The notes under the pieces are model-generated. The model saw only the letters and a program-made list of their open reading frames with translations, made no database searches and had not been told where the DNA came from. Below, one piece after another: positions 61,217 through 64,000 of a DNA stretch of 64,000 nt. The translations under genes were made by a program, and so were the position numbers. Numbering within the stretch: position 1 is the stretch's first letter; every line of letters begins with the position of its first letter. This DNA is from Chersky-840 sp035532735. GTDB taxonomy: Bacteria; Actinomycetota; Acidimicrobiia; Acidimicrobiales; UBA8190. The stretch is taken from the NCBI GenBank assembly GCA_035532735.1, contig DATKQM010000031.1, positions 62,001-126,000 on the forward strand. Direction: 5' to 3'.

Positions 61217-64000
61217 ATGGCCACCAGGGGATCGTTCACCCATCTGCACACCCACACCGAGTACTCGATGCTCGACGGCGCGTCCCGACTCGACGACCTG
61301 GTCGATGCGGCGGTGGCCGACGGACAGCCGGCTCTCGGGATCACCGACCACGGGAACATGTACGGGGTCCTCGACTTCTACGCGTCTTGCCGGAACGCGG
61401 GCATCAACCCCGTCATCGGCACCGAGGCCTACATGGCCGGCGAGTCCCGTCACGAGCGCCCGGTGCGCCGAGGCAAGGTGGACGACACCGGCGGTGACGT
61501 CGAAGGAGGGGAGAAGCTCTACTACCACCTGACCCTTCTGGCCGAGACGACCCAGGGATACCGCAACCTTCTCAAATTGTCGTCAGCCGCCTACCTCGAG
61601 GGCTACTACTACAAGCCGCGCGTGGACTGGGAGCTTCTGGAGCGACACCACGAGGGCATCATCGCCACCACGGGATGCCTGGGCGGGGTCGTGCTGCAAG
61701 CGTTGTTGGCCGATGACGAGGAGCGTGCCCTCAAGCTCGCCGGCCGGCTCCAGGACGTCTTCGGGCGCGACAACCTCTTCGTGGAGCTCCAAGACCACGG
61801 CCTGTCCCAGCAGACAAGGACGAACCCCGGACTCATCCGCATCGCCCGGCAGCTGGGCGCACCGTTGCTCGCCACCAACGACAGCCACTACACCCATCGC
61901 GAGGACTCCGTCGCCCACGACGCCCTGCTCTGTGTGCAGACCGGGGCGCTCATCGACGACCCCAAGCGCTTCAAGTTCGAGGGGGAGGAGCATTACCTGA
62001 AGTCCGCGGCGGAGATGCGGGCCCTGTTCTCGGAGCTTCCCGAAGCGTGTGACAACACCCTGCTCATCGGGGAGCGGGCCAACGTCGAGATCGAGTTCGG
62101 CGTGAACGCCCTCCCGGAGTTCCCGGTGCCCGATGAATTCGGGGGCGACACCTACGAGCAGCGGGCCGACGCGTACCTGCGCCACCTCACCCTGACGCGC
62201 GCCGAGGGTCGGTACGGTCCGTCTCTGTCCGAACCGGTGCTCCAGCGCATCGACTACGAGCTCGGCGTCATCGCCAGCATGGGTTTTTCGGCGTACTTCC
62301 TGGTGGTCTGGGACCTGATCCGCCACGCCCGGGAGAGTGGGATCCGGGTGGGTCCGGGGCGGGGCTCGGCCGCGGGGTGCTGCGTTGCCTACTGCCTGGG
62401 CATCGTGGACCTCGACCCGATCCGCTACGACCTGCTCTTCGAGCGGTTCTTGAACCCCGGGCGCAAGCAGATGCCCGACATCGACATGGACTTCGACGAG
62501 CGCTACCGCGGCGAGATGATCCGGTACGCCACCGAGCGCTACGGCGCCGATCGGGTGGCGCAGATCGTCACCTTCTCGACGATCAAGGCGCGGGCGGCGG
62601 TGCGGGACGCGGCGCGGGTGCTGGGCTATCCCTATCTGGTGGGCGACCGCATCGCCAAGGCGATGCCGCCGCTCATCATGGGTCGAGACACCACCCTGCG
62701 GGCTTGTCTCGACCGGATAGAGGGGTTCGACGACGGCTACGCCACAGCCCAGGGCCTGCGCGAGATGTACGCCACCGACGAGGAGGCCCGGCGGGTCATC
62801 GACGTGGCCAAGGGACTCGAGGGCCTGCGGCGCCAGGACGGCATCCACGCCGCGGCGGTGGTCATCACCAAGGAGCCGCTCACCGAGTACCTGCCCATCC
62901 AACGGAAGCCCGAGAGTGGCCAGAATCCCGCCGAGGCTCCCATCGTCACCCAGTACGAGATGCACGGTGTCGAGGAGCTGGGGCTGCTCAAGATGGACTT
63001 CCTCGGGCTACGCAACCTCTCGGTCATCGAACGGGCCCTGGACCTCGTGGCCAAGACCGAGGGGGAGCGACCCGACATCGACTCCATCGCGCTCGACGAC
63101 GACGCCACGTTCGCCATGCTCCAACGGGGTGACTCCATCGGCGTCTTCCAGCTCGAGGGCGGGCCCATGCGTTCGCTCATGCGGTCGCTCGCACCCACGG
63201 GATTCGACGACGTGGCCGCGTTGGTGGCGCTCTACCGCCCCGGTCCCATGGCCGCCAACATGCACCGTGACTACGCGGATCGGAAGAACAACCGTCAGGC
63301 GGTGAGCTACCTTCACGCCGATCTCGAGCCCATCCTGAGCGACACCTACGGGCTCATGATCTACCAGGAGTCGGTGATGCGGGTGGCCCAGCGTTTCGCC
63401 GGGTACACCCTGGAAGAGGCCGACAACCTCCGCAAGGCGTGTGGCAAGAAGATCCGCGCCATGATCCAGGCCGAGCGCGAGAAGTTCGTGGCAGGGTGCG
63501 TGACCCAGGGATACGAGAAGTCACTGGGCACGAAGCTGTTCGACATCATCGAGCCCTTCGCCGACTACGCCTTCAACAAGTCGCACTCCTACGGCTACGG
63601 CCTGGTTGCGTACCAGACCGCATGGCTCAAGGCCCATTACCCGGTGGAGTACTTCGCGGCCCTGTTGACCTCGGTCAAAGACGACAAGGACAAGACCGCC
63701 ATCTACCTCGGTGAGTGCCGGACGCTGGGCATCGAGGTGCTCGTCCCCGACGTCAACCGCTCGGCCGGGGAGTTCACGCCACTCGTCGGAGAGGACGGCG
63801 CCCATCGCATCGTGTTCGGCCTGGCGGCCGTGCGCAACGTGGGGGAGAGCCTGGTGGACCGGATCGTGGCCGAACGCGAGTCCGCCGGACCGTTCGCCGA
63901 CTTCCACGACTTCTGTCAGCGGGTAGATCCGGTGGTCCTCAACAAACGGACCATGGAGTCGCTCATCAAGTCGGGCGCCTTCGACTCGCTCGACCATCCC
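61217..64000 (+). CDS. dnaE: DNA polymerase III alpha subunit DnaE, N-terminal 928 residues
   Basis: Replicative polymerase; truncated by the window edge with an open frame. The N-terminal PHP domain (HLHTHTEYSMLDG) is followed by the C-family polymerase core: GPGRGSAAG, the catalytic Asp pair in PDIDMDF (421-425), LRRQDGIHAAAVVI, LLKMDFLGLRNL, ALYRPGPM and the thumb/finger region to VPDVNRSAGEF. ATG 61217 has GAGGAGG seven bases upstream. The motif after GRGSAAG reads CCVAYCLG where SLVAYALG is common. Confidence 0.97.
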   Translation, partial: MATRGSFTHLHTHTEYSMLDGASRLDDLVDAAVADGQPALGITDHGNMYGVLDFYASCRNAGINPVIGTEAYMAGESRHERPVRRGKVDDTGGDVEGGEKLYYHLTLLAETTQGYRNLLKLSSAAYLEGYYYKPRVDWELLERHHEGIIATTGCLGGVVLQALLADDEERALKLAGRLQDVFGRDNLFVELQDHGLSQQTRTNPGLIRIARQLGAPLLATNDSHYTHREDSVAHDALLCVQTGALIDDPKRFKFEGEEHYLKSAAEMRALFSELPEACDNTLLIGERANVEIEFGVNALPEFPVPDEFGGDTYEQRADAYLRHLTLTRAEGRYGPSLSEPVLQRIDYELGVIASMGFSAYFLVVWDLIRHARESGIRVGPGRGSAAGCCVAYCLGIVDLDPIRYDLLFERFLNPGRKQMPDIDMDFDERYRGEMIRYATERYGADRVAQIVTFSTIKARAAVRDAARVLGYPYLVGDRIAKAMPPLIMGRDTTLRACLDRIEGFDDGYATAQGLREMYATDEEARRVIDVAKGLEGLRRQDGIHAAAVVITKEPLTEYLPIQRKPESGQNPAEAPIVTQYEMHGVEELGLLKMDFLGLRNLSVIERALDLVAKTEGERPDIDSIALDDDATFAMLQRGDSIGVFQLEGGPMRSLMRSLAPTGFDDVAALVALYRPGPMAANMHRDYADRKNNRQAVSYLHADLEPILSDTYGLMIYQESVMRVAQRFAGYTLEEADNLRKACGKKIRAMIQAEREKFVAGCVTQGYEKSLGTKLFDIIEPFADYAFNKSHSYGYGLVAYQTAWLKAHYPVEYFAALLTSVKDDKDKTAIYLGECRTLGIEVLVPDVNRSAGEFTPLVGEDGAHRIVFGLAAVRNVGESLVDRIVAERESAGPFADFHDFCQRVDPVVLNKRTMESLIKSGAFDSLDHP

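Overview
The window is high-GC DNA from an actinobacterium, most likely a deep-branching class such as Acidimicrobiia (inference). Evidence seen: a mraZ-to-divIVA division/cell-wall cluster with sepF and DivIVA, divergent lexA and a LysM gene followed by nrdR, a DUF3040 membrane protein, a bacterial proteasome activator (Bpa) homologue, a eukaryote-like isoleucyl-tRNA synthetase, and meso-DAP peptidoglycan genes. No rRNA, tRNA, insertion sequence, prophage or CRISPR array was found. The region is almost entirely core genome.

Layout. 1-6 kb: end of truB, ribF, rpsO, pnp and an M16 peptidase. 6-25 kb: lysine/meso-DAP genes (dapB, dapA, dapF, dapC, dapD, dapE) interleaved with two TetR regulators and a diiron ferritin-like protein, RNase J, ftsK, a D,D-carboxypeptidase, thrB, miaB, miaA and hflX. 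24.8-29 kb: SOS region (lexA and a LysM division-suppressor candidate sharing four LexA boxes), nrdR, a PIG-L deacetylase and dinB. 29-32 kb: DUF3040, a ROK sugar kinase, a small conserved protein, an HNH nuclease and a lipoate-ligase-like protein. 32.1-32.6 kb: the only long non-coding stretch, with a short tandem array and the mraZ promoter/operator. 32.6-51.4 kb: the dcw cluster mraZ-rsmH-ftsL-pbpB-murE-mraY-murD-ftsW-murG-murC-murB-ftsQ-ftsZ-pgeF-yggS-sepF-yggT-divIVA, with no murF. 51.4-64 kb: ileS, a histone-H1-like/DksA fusion, lspA, rluD, a sigma-70 factor, a histidine phosphatase, an Rrf2 regulator, a nucleotide pyrophosphatase-like protein, bpa and the first 928 codons of dnaE.

How it works together: the dap genes make meso-diaminopimelate, which the MurE here (DNPR motif) adds to the cell-wall precursor. 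MraY, MurG, FtsW and the PBP then build septal peptidoglycan under FtsZ/SepF/DivIVA control, and the LexA/LysM pair probably couples DNA damage to a division block.

The main non-textbook signals are: a window-wide leaderless-promoter pattern (TANNNT placed 6-8 nt before at least 14 start codons); a TetR operator overlapping such a promoter before a diiron enzyme; a DapF with Ser replacing the first catalytic Cys; a Pro/Thr-rich insert next to the PBP active site; loss of murF at the murE/mraY junction; a VOC-protein remnant beside lexA; and facing DnaA-box-like sites with a perfect palindrome before dnaE. No wholly new multi-gene system was identified. The TetR-TetR-diiron unit is the best candidate for unexplored biology.
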